Assembly (NCBI GenBank): GCA_963921935.1
Contig: OY998176.1
Span: forward strand, 47,641,813-47,705,812
Direction of reading: 5' to 3'
Origin: Galeruca laticollis
Taxonomy: Eukaryota > Arthropoda > Insecta > Coleoptera > Chrysomelidae
Length of the DNA: 64,000 nt
Positions 28,181 to 40,173 of the stretch are shown in pieces. Under the pieces are notes generated by a model. It searched no databases. It had not been told where the DNA came from and saw only the letters and a program-made list of their open reading frames with translations. Positions within the stretch are counted from its first letter, which is position 1, and every line of letters begins with the position of its first letter. The position numbers and the translations under genes were made by a program.

Positions 28181-30206
28181 TTTTTTCTCAGTCTCAAATT
28201 TATGGATATTTCAACTGCCGTTTTTGCAAAAAATATTCGTATTGCGAAAAAAACTAATAAAACTATTTTTGTAGATAATAAACTGATCTTCAATTTTTGT
28301 CTAAACAAAAATTCTCTAAATATCATATTTTAAGAGATATGGCCGAAAAACGAATTATTCAAATTTTAGGGCCTTTTTGGCCCTTGAACTAGGATTGAAT
28401 CTTTAATGAATTTCTTCCCTTTCAAATGATCCCTCAAGTCCTGCAAATTACACCACAACAAACAAGCGCTAGGAAATAATGTTAGGTTGAGGTATATTCA
28501 GGCCCTAATTTACTGGACTACAAAGAGGGGAAAAAATTAGCTTTTAAATGAAGTTATTTTACTACACTTAAAAAATTAGAATATAGATAGGGTAGTAGCT
28601 ACAGGGTAGTCAAATTAATTAGTATAGAAATCACAATTTACTTCTCTAGAAAAAGTATAGGGTTTGGAAATGGATGTTTTACGTGCAAGAAAAACTAAAA
28701 TTCCGTCTTCCTTATCTACTATGGTTATACTAAAATGCGGTCATTTACCCATTTTATCTGTTAAAAAGCAAATACCTATATATTAAACTGAAATATGACA
28801 TAATTTGTGCATATTATAAATAAAATGACACTGTTGGCTAAAATTATTCTGAATAGATTTCACTGCAATTATTAAAATATTAGTTAATTTCTGTTCCATT
28901 ACTTCAGCCCTTATTCAGTGAATTGTGACGTGCTTCTGATTTAATATCCTAATTCAAAATTAGATCATGGACTTTTTTTATAGGAATATATAGATATGAA
29001 TATAAAAACCCTGCTCTCTAAGTGGAAAACTTCTATAATCTGAATTGAATAAGGGAAAAAAATTACAAGGAGCTTGCAAACAGCATTTCGATAAAAAACA
29101 ACGACAATTCCTCTACTCTTGCCTTGGCCTTCTCCGCCTGCTTTATTTTCAAAGTAACTGCATCGCTAATGTTAAAACTATAAAACTAAAATACATTACT
29201 GCTATATTACTATTAACGGTCAGAATATCTTGATAAAACTCAATTGAAGGACATTTTAAATGGTTCAAATAATTATAATTAGTACAAATTTCATCACCGT
29301 TTAATTATATTTCTAAATAAAACTATCCAATATGAAAAATCGTGTTATCTCAACTAAATAAATACAAAAACTGGTATTTGATGATACAAAAATGCAACGG
29401 TTCTTAATGTTATCAGTAAATATCTTACTTAAAAGTTAGAATACTGTTATTTAAATCTCGAACAAACAGAGCTTATACCTGTAGAAGTAACCCAAACTCC
29501 CTTACAAAGACTTTATATTTTATAATATTCGTTTGGACATTTCTCAAAAAATAATCATCTTCAAATACATTATATTCCACCTTATTTTTTCATGCAGTGG
29601 ACGGCCAAATAAACTGATAATTGGTTATATTAAACTCGATATTTTTTATCGTGTTGTTTTGGTCTCAAATAATTTTGAAATATAAACTATATTTTGGGCT
29701 TCTTTATCAATGTTTATTATTATTAATTTCAAGAATTTTCTAACATAACAAATCTGATGAAATGTAAATGTTTATTCTAAATGATGAAGTAAATTAAACA
29801 AACAAGGGAACGAAATTTTACAACCGTGCCTAGAGTCTCGATCCGAAAGTCTATGGATCCGAGATAACCAAATTATTTACAAAAAGTCCCGTGATAACGA
29901 AACACGAGACCTCCACATACCTGGACGCAAACCCTAATGGACTCCTAGAAGTCAGATGGTTTTCCTAGTTTCTTCTCATAAATTTGTAATACCAGCCAAT
30001 AACACAAATTATTCTATTAATTATGGTTAATAATTGTCTTTCAATTATAATATGTATTTGGTTCATAAATATCACTTTTTCTCTCAGAAATGTATTCAGT
30101 GATATTACGAACTGGGGTAATTGATAGTCGCCATTTTTTTATATATACTATCTTCCCAGAGAGTTATTTGCCTGATCGACAGATTTGGATCGTACATTTC
30201 TCTAAT
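28181..30206. other. AT-rich intergenic DNA
   Basis: No coding sequence recognised. 28196-28390 has repeat-like composition (CAACTGCCGTTTTTGC, AGAGATATGGCCGAAAAACG, CCTTTTTGGCCCTT) and may be noncoding sequence of an unidentified element. 29815-29965 is somewhat less AT-rich. The small frame at 29045-29233 has no motif. Confidence 0.4.
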
Positions 30207-30219
30207 CGAAAAAACAGTT

Positions 30220-30315
30220 ATTGAAATTGACTGTCTCGACCCTTACTTCGTGGAATATGCTCATATTAGTGTTTTTAAATGAAACTCACGGTCTCTAGAG
30301 TTTCATTTAAAAACA
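30220..30315. mobile_element. Long-hairpin repeat, copy 2, arms collapsed, 13-bp flanking repeat
   Basis: Begins ATTGAAATTGACTGTCTCG and continues through the same 50-nt tail as copy 1 (reverse complement of 8527-8576), then the first 30 nt of one arm and directly the last 18 nt of the other (AGTTTCATTTAAAAACAC). The rest of the hairpin is absent. CGAAAAAACAGTT flanks it at 30207-30219 and 30316-30328, an evident target duplication. So both copies have a defined insert and duplication. Confidence 0.75.
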
Positions 30316-30328
30316 CGAAAAAACAGTT

Positions 30329-31285
30329 TCTTAAGTTTAACAAAATGCTCAAAAAGGTAAGTACAACATTCAAATATTTTAACTGAATTAGCCTCTGTTC
30401 ATAAGCTTCCTTCATTGTAAAGAAATGGGAGTATACTGAAAACCACAGATCATATAACTACTATTAAAAAAAGAAGATCAATTGAAGTAGACTTTGGTTA
30501 CGACAAAGATCACCAAGTTGCTGCCATAGCAATGACATAACAGAACATTTGTTCTGTGAGTGACATAGACACTGTCATTGTTAGTGGTATCTGGCGAAAT
30601 CTTTAAAATTTTAAAATGGCGGAAGTTTTTGAAAGTTTAAATTGTCGGGTATATCTTTCAATTCTATTGAACTAGTACAAATCAACCAGCTATATTGCAA
30701 ATATGAATGTAGCCATAAGCGAGCACGACGTTGATCAGCAAATAGGAAGTTATAAATTATGTTTACACAAATGTTTTATAGACTTTCTTGTAGTAAGATC
30801 TTTATTATATGTTGTCTTAATAAAATCTATTTGTACTATTAAAAATTCCAAAGTGTACGAACTACTTATGTATATTGAGGACGTTACTACTAGTAATTAT
30901 ATGCACAATTTCCAATATTTTTGTCAATTTACAGTAAGAATGATGAACTAGCATTAATCTGTAAATAATTCTATGCTGCATATTTTACATTATACTATTT
31001 TAGTTGATATTCGCACAATTCACAAAGACGTATTTTTGAAGTGGGAATTTACTTTAATATAAACCTGGAACAAAGTGGTTGATACCATTTTCAGAAAAAT
31101 TTAATTATACAATTTACAGAATTTATGTTGCACTCAAAATTACAATTCAGAACATAACCATTACATTTTCACGTAAATAAACATAAAACAATTCTAATAT
31201 TACTTCAAGATAGTAATTATGGAATCAATATTCAAAAAAAAGGAAGGGAATCTGAGTTCAATCAAAATAATGGACTTTTTACTTA
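30329..31285. other. AT-rich intergenic DNA
   Basis: An 82-codon frame at 30703-30951 has two Cys and hydrophobic stretches but no family that I recognise and no neighbouring exon. Nothing else is supportable. Confidence 0.4.
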
Positions 31286-31289
31286 CTTC

Positions 31290-31585
31290 CGAATTAATTA
31301 ACAAAAACCAACATGGATATTTATATATCCACTACGCAGATTGACTACAACAGAAAGAAATTATTTCTATTCAATAATTAAACTGTACAATAAATTACCA
31401 ATAAATATACAGCAAACAAAAGATTTTAATTAATTCAGAAAAATATATAATATATAACACTGGGGCCATATAACCATATGCTAATCTGTATCTACTGTTT
31501 AAAGCTTGACATTTTTGTTCCATTTTGTTACTATAACTCTGTATCAGGATAAATTGAAATAAATATTATTATTATATTATGTATC
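31290..31585 (+). mobile_element. LINE 3' end with ATT-rich tail (5'-truncated)
   Basis: The plus frame reads TERNYFYSIIKLYNKLPINI then QQTKDFN, a typical extreme C-terminus of LINE RT proteins (a 'YN-LP-I' block followed by F-K), then stops. About 180 bp of 3' sequence ends in GAAATAAATATTATTATTAT. The LINE at 54.1-55.8 kb ends with the same type of motif (FLNYLPSCI) and an ATT/TAA tail, so it may belong to the same CR1-like group. Confidence 0.5.
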
Positions 31586-32590
31586 ATCGGTGTAACCAAA
31601 AAGATAAATGGAATTTTTGTCACATAGGTGTTATATCTTGAGCTATTATATATTTTTTATATACATCAGAGTATAATATTTTTAATAGGTACTACACGTT
31701 GACAAAAAAGTTATAAATTGGCTTTGATTCATTAGTGCTATATTTTAAGGTCTCTATTAATAAAAGATTACGCATTTTAACAACTCACCTCAATATCTTT
31801 AGGAAAAGAACGCATTGGCTTTTCGGTGATATAAAATATAAAGGTTATCTATGCTTTGATATTAGAGAACGGCATTGCGGCATCTGAGAAGAAAAAGTAT
31901 ATACGATATGTGTTATGAATATTCTATGATCCAAAAGCGATAATATGTTATAAAGAAACAAGTATATTCAGTGTATCACCTATTTTCTTTAACAATGTAT
32001 CATAGCGTGCTAAAGAATTATCGTTGCACAAATTATGTCAAATTATAACCCTAGTCATTATAAAGATTCAAAAAATATGTTGAACATTTAATAATTTTAG
32101 TAGTTATAATTTGAAAACAATAATTCGACGATATTGACATTGAATAGGCTACTTTTTTAAATAATCAAATACTTTACATATTCTGTAGTTACGAGTGTAA
32201 ACCGTCTGTAATTCCTACGCTCCTGATGAAACGATTTCGTCTACAGCCGTAACTCTTCTATTTTTATCTATCCACTCTTTTCATTTTCAATCTTCAAGTT
32301 GGAAGTATAAGTGCCCGTACTAAATTCCTTTTTAAGACTAACAGAAACAATCCCTCATTTAATTTCAGGGTAAAACAATTATCCCCTCATAGTCAACGGG
32401 AAAATGTATGAGGCACATGGCATTACCAGTGTGTTAGAGAAAGACAATGGTGAGATAGACAATCAAAAGTCAGCGTAGATTATTGCAGCTAAAATAATGA
32501 TACAAGAATATACGAATACGATTCCGCGTACGCCTCTCGAGGACGTTTAACTGTACGGCTGGGTTCGTCACTACCTATATAGATACACCA
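31586..32590. other. AT-rich intergenic DNA
   Basis: No coding signal or repeat recognised. Confidence 0.4.
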
Positions 32591-32594
32591 ACAA

Positions 32595-33175
32595 GTGCAA
32601 ATTGTAAAATGGTATTACCAGGGTAATTCATATCAAGAAATAGCAGAAAATGTGTTTATTGTGGCATTCGAAAATACCCAGCCAATTAACAAGAAAAAAA
32701 TGAGAACGGTTATAAAAAATTTTGAAGAACATGGATGTGTCAATCCTACTAAACATGTACCGCGTACACAAAATCGTCAAACCCAACCCAAAATAGAAGA
32801 AAGAAATATAATAATCTGTGCAAGCGTGGAAAATAATCCTCTACAGTCGTCCACTCATTTAGCCAAGGATTCGGACTGTATTTTAAAGAATGGTTATCGT
32901 CGTTTTAAACTGAAAAAGGGCCATTAAATATTTGCAGACGATGAATTTCGTAGAATGGAATTTTGTGAAATAGTTATGGAAAAAATACAATTGGATGCAA
33001 AGTTTTCAAAAAATATTTTTTAGGCCCAGTTTTCTTAATGAACTTCTACAAGCCTGTATGGAAATAACACCTCAGATGCTCACACATGTTTAACAAGAAT
33101 TTTATAACCGGCTCGTTTACTGTTTAGCTCAAAACGGCGGTTTATTCGAACATTTGATTTGCATTTATTGACGAA
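32595..33175 (+). pseudogene. DUF4817-type transposase remnant with the catalytic core deleted
   Basis: MQIVKWYYQGNSYQEIAENV and a F-E-x-x-G-x-V-x-P block up to residue about 52 match the helix-turn-helix domain (DUF4817-like) of a mariner-related insect transposase family. After the stop at 32927 the family text continues as ADDEFRRMEFCEIVMEKIQL and DAKFSKNIF (to about 33020), the region before the first catalytic Asp. It then jumps to the family's C-terminus: LLQACMEITPQMLTHV, EFYNRLVYCLAQNGGLFEHL (about 33045-33165). The DDE core between the two is missing, and stops break the frame. Confidence 0.6.
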
Positions 33176-34299
33176 TTGAGAAGTTTTTTTTTATTTTTCA
33201 ATTTATTACCTATCAAAATATTACTTTTATTCGAAAATTATAGGTTAATTCATTAGAATTCTATTTTTATGTTTATTATCGAAAACGCTTTTTTAATTTG
33301 TACTGTGTGTACACAAACAGTTCGTTTCTCATTTGGAGACAAACGTAAAAACAGTGAAACCATTTTTATCTATACATACAAAAAACAATCCAGTGTTCAG
33401 AAACATATTTCACGTTGCCAAATTTGACAAAACTAAAGGTTTCAACCGCTTTCAAACTGAAACTACAACAATCTCCAGCATTACAATAAGATGTTCAACA
33501 AATATATCGAATTAATTATTTTGATCTGTTGCAACCTCTCGAATTATCATAATTAAAAGCTTCTCATAACTTGTGCTTGTGTTACAACAATGCATTTCAT
33601 AATTAATATAAATATACAATGAAAGTTGTCAACATGACAACGTACCTATACATTTTCATCAGAACATTCACTGTTTCTGATATCCTGTTAAAACAATGAA
33701 TGTATACTTGTTTTGTAACACATTGTCGTCGTTTATGGACATGTACTTTGGCACGTTTTCCACTTTCCACTTTCCACTGATAATTTGTTAGAGAAAAAGA
33801 CGAATACACTGAATTTTATATTTGTCTCTTCCTAACACATTGTCGCTTAAACTTATGTGACCACAGAATATTCCTAATACTGTATGTATATATGTTACAT
33901 ACCAAGCCGGAAATTGTACAATTCGCGCACCGTACAGTGATTTTTGTACCGAGTGCGAGGTGTACGAAGTGCGATTTACCGGACTTGCTATAATGAGTTT
34001 TGTACTGCTTGGGTTCTGTACAATTTATTTGTACCGAGCTGTTAATTTCAGTCTTTCGGCCAACTTTGGCATAGCGGCTTTTGTACAAAGCACGAATGAT
34101 ACGCCTGCTCTCCATAACCCTACATTTCTAGATCAGTCAAAGACGTATTTTCGTGCTTTCGAATACTTAGTGATCATATTAAATGGTTTATTACTAATTA
34201 AAAATAATGGAATCGCAAAGTGTGTGCGTATTCAAGAAAATTTTAGAAAAAAATTAAGTGAACTGGTGTTTAAGGATAATTCAGTGTCAATTACAAATT
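33176..34299. other. AT-rich intergenic DNA with an unassigned 113-codon frame
   Basis: 33960-34301 is open for 113 codons (hydrophobic first 50 residues, no known family); nearby DNA repeats the word TGTAC many times between 33920 and 34090. It could be the 5' part or LTR of the degenerate Gypsy element that follows, but I see no repeat partner. TTTCCAC is repeated three times at about 33757-33777. Confidence 0.35.
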
Positions 34300-34328
34300 A
34301 AGAAAATTATGGACAGCGAACAAACGAA

Positions 34329-35295
34329 GTGATGGAAGCAAAAAGTGAAGAAATGAAAACGTCTCTAGACTATAGAAGACTAAGACGATATGATGTTTTG
34401 ACGATAGGAACAACAACAAAATTAATGAAGGAAATGATCTGGGAAAATTTGGATAATCATGCGTTAGTGTGGTATACCAGTAAAGAAGAGGAATTTAACA
34501 ATTTTGAGGAATTTGAAGTCCAATTTATGAGATATTTCTGGGGAAATAATGCACAGACAAGAGTAATTTGAAAAGGGCATAAATGATTGTGCAATGAAAA
34601 TATTCATAAATGCAAAATTTTTAGATCCACCCATACCAGAAGAGGAAATCATAATATCTATTTCAAGACATTTCAAATTTGAAATCACAGAGACAATTGA
34701 TACACAAAACATTAAGAACACTGAGCAATTAAGTTGTTACCTACAAAGGTTAGAAAGAAACAGAGTGGATACTAATAATTATAACAGGAATAATAATAAT
34801 AACGGAAACAATTATAACAGAAACAATCAATATAATAATAACAATAACAATAATTATGAAAATAATACAAACAATAAAAATAATAGAAGAAATAATTAAG
34901 AATCAAATTATAATAGCAACAATAACACAAACAGTACAAATTATAACAATAGATATTATAACAGAAATAACAATTATAAAATTAATACAGGAAATAACAA
35001 TAATTATAACAGAAATTATAACAATCAGAACAACTATAACAGAAATTTCCAATATAATAATAACAACAATAGTAATTACAGAGAGCAAAATAATAGGAAT
35101 AGACATTATGAGAACCGACATGGAGAAGAAAACAGAGAACAAAGAAAAGATTATAATGCTGAAGGAAGAGGAAACAGAAATGGAGATCAGAGAAGAGTAA
35201 ATAATTTACAAAGACAAGAAGAGAGAGTGATATCAATAGAGCCGGAGATAGTCACTGAGCAAAAGCCCGATCAAAATTTTGGATCAAGCACATAA
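34329..35295 (+). pseudogene. Gypsy Gag remnant with extreme Asn-rich tail
   Basis: IWENLDNHALVWYTSKEEEF and FEEFEVQFMRYFWGN correspond to HALLWFCNKEE...FEEFEQQFLAYFWG of the gag at 19173-21089. After a stop, EEEIIISISRHFKFEITETI, DTQNIKNTEQLSCYLQRLER follows the same alignment. The tail (34760-35130) is a long Asn/Tyr/Arg stretch from AAT/AAC repeats, broken at 34898. The N-terminal coiled coil is missing. There is no zinc knuckle, as in the relative. The opposite strand gives long but meaningless I/V-rich frames. Confidence 0.7.
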
Positions 35296-35360
35296 CAAAT
35301 CTAAAAAATATCATCTGTACATATGAACATCCAAGGGAATGTATTAAATTTGGGGAAGAA

Positions 35361-36230
35361 TTGGAATTAAAAGAAATAATGGGATTTATAAAAATTAAGG
35401 GGAAATTAAATGGGAAGCAAGTCAAAATATTAATAGATACATGTTGGGAAGCGTCTATAATAAAAACAAAATTAATAGAAGAAAATATTGATAATTATGA
35501 AAATAAACTAATTAAAATACCTAAAACTACATTAATAGGAGCAAATGGAAAGAAGCTATGTGAAGTAAGCAAGTCTATAATACAAAAGATTGAATTGAAG
35601 GATGGGAAAGAAGTTGAAATACAATTTATTACTGTTAGTGAATAACTTAGAAACAGACGTAGTAATAGGAATTGATGAATTAACGAAATATGAGGCAAGC
35701 ATTGATTTTGAAAAGATGGATATAGAATAAAATGGTAATAAAATGGAATTTCAGGAGAAAAATATGGAAGTATTGGCAATTGAAGAGGATAATAAGAAGT
35801 TATGGAATATAGAAAGGAGTGAAATTATGGAAAAATTGGAATTAGTGTGAGGAAATAAGGAATATGAAGAGAAAGTGAGGAATTTGATAATGAAATATAA
35901 AGGATTGATTGAAGAAGAAATGAGGATGGCAAATAGCTATGTGCATAAGATGGAAGTAAGAGAAACAACGTAACCCATACCTTACAAATATAGAAAAAAA
36001 ATTGAGTTAGGAATACAGAACATGTTGGAAGATGGTATTATATATAAAAAGATGCAATACAAGATACGTGAATCCTATTGTGGTAGTGAAAAAAGCCACT
36101 GGAGAATTGAGTTTATGCCTAAGTGCAAGAAATATAAATCAATATACTGTACCACAATACGAAGCTCCCATGAATGTATAAGCGATATTGGGACGCATAA
36201 CGAACCCTAAAGAATTTTCATAAATTGAAG
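35361..36230 (+). pseudogene. Gypsy protease and RT start, mutated
   Basis: KILIDTCWEASIIKTKLIEE carries D-T-C-W where the relative has D-T-G-S: the catalytic glycine is lost. LIGANGKKLCEVSKSII matches LIGANERKLYETTKTIM of the relative. After a frameshift, VVIGIDELTKYEASI gives the second protease loop. Further on YVHKMEVRETT, a stop, PIPYKYRKKIELGIQNMLED is the RT entry block. In another frame NPIVVVKKATGELSLCLSAR and NINQYTVPQYEAPMNV follow to about 36180. RT stops before its catalytic motifs. Confidence 0.7.
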
Positions 36231-37730
36231 AATTTGTATATTTAATTTGAGTATTGTAAATAGGTTAAAATTAATTTAAGAGGATACTGCAACACAGGAT
36301 TCCAGAATCACGATGAAGGTTCATCCTTATAACAGCGACCTGAAATAAAAATAAATTTTATTATCAATCAAATTGAAAGACAATATTTGGATAAAATATT
36401 TGAGGTAAAATTTGCATTCATAAATTTAAAAAAAATTGACAAACGCAAAATTTAGGAGATTTTAATATGGAAAATAACACTACACACTGTATATAACCAA
36501 CACAAGTTATTTTTGACTTAAAACATTAATAATTATAAAAATTAATAAAGGAAAACTATTCAAGGGTTCGAATAAAGAAAATAATACAATATACCTTGTA
36601 TACACATACAATAATGTGAATTTCAAGCACTTGAGGAAACTTTAAACAGATCACCTAATATAAAATAAAAGAAAACACTTTTCAAGTGGAATATCCATAG
36701 TTTTTATGCATTACCTTGAATTTCTGTTATGTAGCATTAAAATTCTTAAAAAGTACTAGAAACTCTACTTGTAATGTTTCCAAGGGTAGAATTCAAAATA
36801 ATAAAACAATGCGGTTATGGGGTTTGTGAGACTTGTGAAAGTATTTGTCATCTGGTGTAAGCAGGGTAGGAGATATAGTTACCAGCTACAAAATTTAGAA
36901 TTAATAAAAATGAAAACATGAAATGTTTATTTAGGAATGTAGAATATGTTTTATAATTAAAAAGAGTGAATAGTTTGATGAATAAAATGAAATAAATTAA
37001 ATAAACAACTATGCTGTTTTGATTGGTCAATATAATCTAGCAAATTTAATAAGTATGTATAGAGGACTGCTTCTTGAATAATAAAAAATTTGAAAGTTTG
37101 TTAAAAAAAAGTTGTTGATTTTGGATAGAAAGGATGTAGAGCGTGCGTGCTAAGAAAAAATACAAGAAGCACATCATTTTTTCATTTTTAAAATTTTTAA
37201 CCAATATTAAAGAGTGAATAGTGAAACTAACCTTCTAACTGATACTGAAGAAAATAATCGATATATACAGTGTAAATATCCATTTACACGAAATAAATAC
37301 TGAAAGACATTTCAGCAATGAATTGATTCAAATGAACCATGAGTCCAGTTTCCCAAGAAATTTTCAAGAACTTGCCTAAAAGGAAAACAAAGTGAATATT
37401 CTTGTCTAGAACATTAGTGGAACATATAAGGTATTTCATAAACTTTAGATATTGAACTATTTCTGATATTCTGAAGCACATATTACAATCGTCCATTTTG
37501 CATATATATTTGTTGTTGAATGTAGAATAATTACCAACACAACTAAACGCATAACAAGTTGCATACTTACACGTATTAAATATAATTTCATAGGTATGAA
37601 TTTTGAGTGAAAGGCCATCGTAGTTAAGTTTTTATTTCGTTTTGTCTCATATGCGAGGAAAAATAATGAACTTTTTGATGTTTTGCGAAATAAAAATTCT
37701 TTTCTCTTAAATAAATAGAATCATACAAAA
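36231..37730. other. AT-rich intergenic DNA
   Basis: No recognisable coding sequence or repeat. Frames of about 60-70 codons on the minus strand are not supported by any motif. Confidence 0.4.
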
Positions 37731-37734
37731 AAAA

Positions 37735-38225
37735 GGAAGTGCACTATGTAGTGTTACTAAACTTTATAAAATTCCATAATATACCGGACAAACAAAAATT
37801 AAAATCAAATCAGATAAAAATAAATTAATATCAGACATAATATATATGAACACATCAACTGGGTTATGTCTCAACCAAAAAACTGTCACTCAAACTGTGA
37901 CACTCTGACAAACATATAATGCTCCTTCAAATCGACAAGATCCTTTTGAATAAGTACGTAAAAAGTATCTATACATAAAATATATTTTTTTGTTGTTCCG
38001 AGTATGATCTGTTTTAATAATTATTAACTCACTTTACACGTAAGTATAAAAAAAATTGTTAATTAATGAAATGTACCAACATGTCCATATTTCAGCCTTG
38101 AAAAAGAAAATGAAATTTTTCGAAACGTTGGGTAGTAAATAAGAGTTTAATTCAGCCCTACTTACGACGGATTCCCTAAGATATTAAGAGATTTTTGATT
38201 TATCTACCGTCAAGAATACCCTTTT

Positions 38226-38227
<2 letters not shown>
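37735..38227 (+). mobile_element. Penelope-like element 3' end: GIY-YIG remnant and tail
   Basis: VTKLYKIP, a stop, then GQTKIKIKSDKNKLISDII and TGLCLNQKTVTQTV (37755-37910) fit the start of a PLE GIY-YIG endonuclease (VYKIPC...YIGQT...). About 190 bp further CTTGAAAAAGAAAATGAAAT, TTCGAAACGTTGGGTAGTA (38096-38137) and TTCAGCCCTACTTACGACGG form a PLE-type tail that resembles the one at 11.9-12.07 kb. GAAAC...GTA here has the form of the 3' half of a hammerhead ribozyme, but the CTGATGA box has decayed. A TA tract follows at 38228. Confidence 0.5.

Positions 38228-38280
<53 letters not shown>
38228..38280. repeat. (TA)n microsatellite, about 26 units
   Basis: Pure TA tract after a PLE 3' tail. 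Confidence 0.97.
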
Positions 38281-38282
<2 letters not shown>

Positions 38283-40137
38283 AACCAGATATCATAGATA
38301 ATAAGACAATTAGTATTATAAAAATATGTTGCTAGTATGAAATATATATGAAAATAACATAATTTAAGAAAACAAGTAAAAAGGAAACACTTTTCTTAAT
38401 TTAAACAACATATCAAATAAAGATATATTAAATAACAGCCTATAATAATATAAAAAATAAGGAATTACCTCAATGATAACATAAAATATAGATATTGCCT
38501 AACCAATGTAATGATGTAAATAAAGTTGCCTAAGACGAAGATTATTTTCCATAACATGATCAGCTGTTCATCTGAAATGAAAACAAATATTACTATAGTT
38601 AATTCATTATAATCATTAATTTAAGAATAATAACAAATACAAATATTGAATAGAATATAATTCAATAGATTTCATAGATAAACAAATAATGACATATAGA
38701 CAAATAACATAAGAGAATTTATATTTATAATTAATATGAGTGTAACAAGAATATACTATCAATAATAATATTGAATGTTGTATCATGTAAAAGTATCTGT
38801 GTATAACCAATTATAATTTATTTGCATGATGAAAAAACGCATAGGAACTCTATAAATGAACTAATTATGTAAAAGAGTGTATGGGTGAAATTTTTTAATA
38901 AGTGATAGAAGTTTCAAGTATCTGATTACAAAAGACAATATCTTATGGGTTATAAAATATGACAGAACAAACTGTGAATCAATAAATAAACTTTGGAATA
39001 GTGACCTGGAAAAGAACAAAAGACTGTTTATTGAAAAAAGTAGAAAATCAAGGGGACGCTTAAGAAAGAAGGGAAGCTGGTGTTAAGAAGCGAGGAGTGT
39101 GTGTGATAGTGTTCCTGAAATTTTAAGATATTCCGGTTTAAGACATTTAAACTTCTAAAGTACTATTAAATACAATATTAGTAATACTCACAGTCAATTG
39201 TAACACGTTTTTCGACAAGAATCTAAGAAATTATCATCAATTTTGGTTTTTTTGGAGCTTCAGTGGAGTGTTCCTGGGATCCAGAGACTTTCGTCCCAAT
39301 TCAAGAGCAACAGGTCAGTGTTTTTTTAAATCATTTATTGGCCAATAATCAGTGTAAAAACTCAAAATACCCAATTAAGTACTTAATTTCATAAATTGAT
39401 AAACTTTTGCAAATATGATCGATCTGAAAAAGAGAGAAACAGACTTTGTATAGTGAATTCATTGCATAAATCGTTAAATTTAATAAAAGGCCGAATTTTC
39501 AATAAATTAAAATATTTACTTACGCCATTTTGTAATTGCATAAATCTGGTGATTGAAATTTCATAATGTAATAACTATTTCCATCTGTATATAATTTCTA
39601 TTTTTCTATCTATGTATATAACAATTTTATTTCCACAGCAATTTGTATCATATATAACTATGATTTATATATAAATTCTTTTATGTGTTTGAACCATTCA
39701 CTTGTTTGCATCTTCATCAAACTTTGTATAATATGAATAGATGCTTCTTACGTATCAGAATTGTTCTTTTATGTTAAAGCGCATGACTAGTTTTTCACGC
39801 ATGCGCATTGATGATATTATTAAAATCAATAAGTAGGTACAATATAACCATTGGCGTCGCATATTATTTTTATCAGATATAAATATTGCATTGAAAATTA
39901 AATCTATTTCAAAATAATGTGTTTTCTTTTTATTTCAACTATTCCAACAGTATAAATTGCCAGGACTCGAAGAGAAAATGGGTTTCATGCTCCCGAATAA
40001 TCTAATTAAGAAAAATTACTAAACAAATAGTAAAAAACAAACTGAGCTAGCCAAACTAAAAACAAAAATTCTAAATAATAAACATATACATTTAAATTTC
40101 ATAATCAAAATTAAGTAAGCATTTATCATATATAGAT

Positions 40138-40138
<1 letters not shown>
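38281..40138. other. AT-rich intergenic DNA
   Basis: No gene recognised. 39050-39320 is slightly more GC-rich and ends with a donor-like CAACAG|GTCAGTG; it may be a leader of an unidentified element, but nothing downstream supports a transcript. Confidence 0.35.

Positions 40139-40171
<33 letters not shown>
40139..40171. repeat. (TA)n microsatellite, about 16 units
   Basis: TA tract at the 3' edge of the minus-strand gag remnant. Confidence 0.95.

Positions 40172-40173
<2 letters not shown>

Larger units (their letters stand above)
34300..36230 (+). mobile_element. Degenerate Gypsy element, relative of the 13.4-23.4 kb element
   Basis: Plus-strand remnant comprising gag (34329-35295), protease (35361-35720) and the start of RT (35730-36230). 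The same order and motifs as in the large element show they share a lineage, though they differ at most residues. No LTRs, PBS or downstream pol are seen. Confidence 0.75.

Noticed and set aside
30703..30951. 82-codon frame as a small host gene
   Set aside because: No motif, no neighbouring exons, and composition like the flanking DNA.
32195..32240. CTGATGAAACGATTTCG as a second hammerhead core
   Set aside because: No GAAA box or cleavage triplet at workable spacing.
33960..34301. 113-codon frame as a membrane protein gene
   Set aside because: Hydrophobic start but no family, no exon context, and it lies in a TGTAC-rich repeated stretch before a dead Gypsy copy.
34903..35236. Minus-strand frames rich in Ile/Val and Tyr/Cys
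   Set aside because: Shadows of AAT/AAC repeats in the Gag tail.
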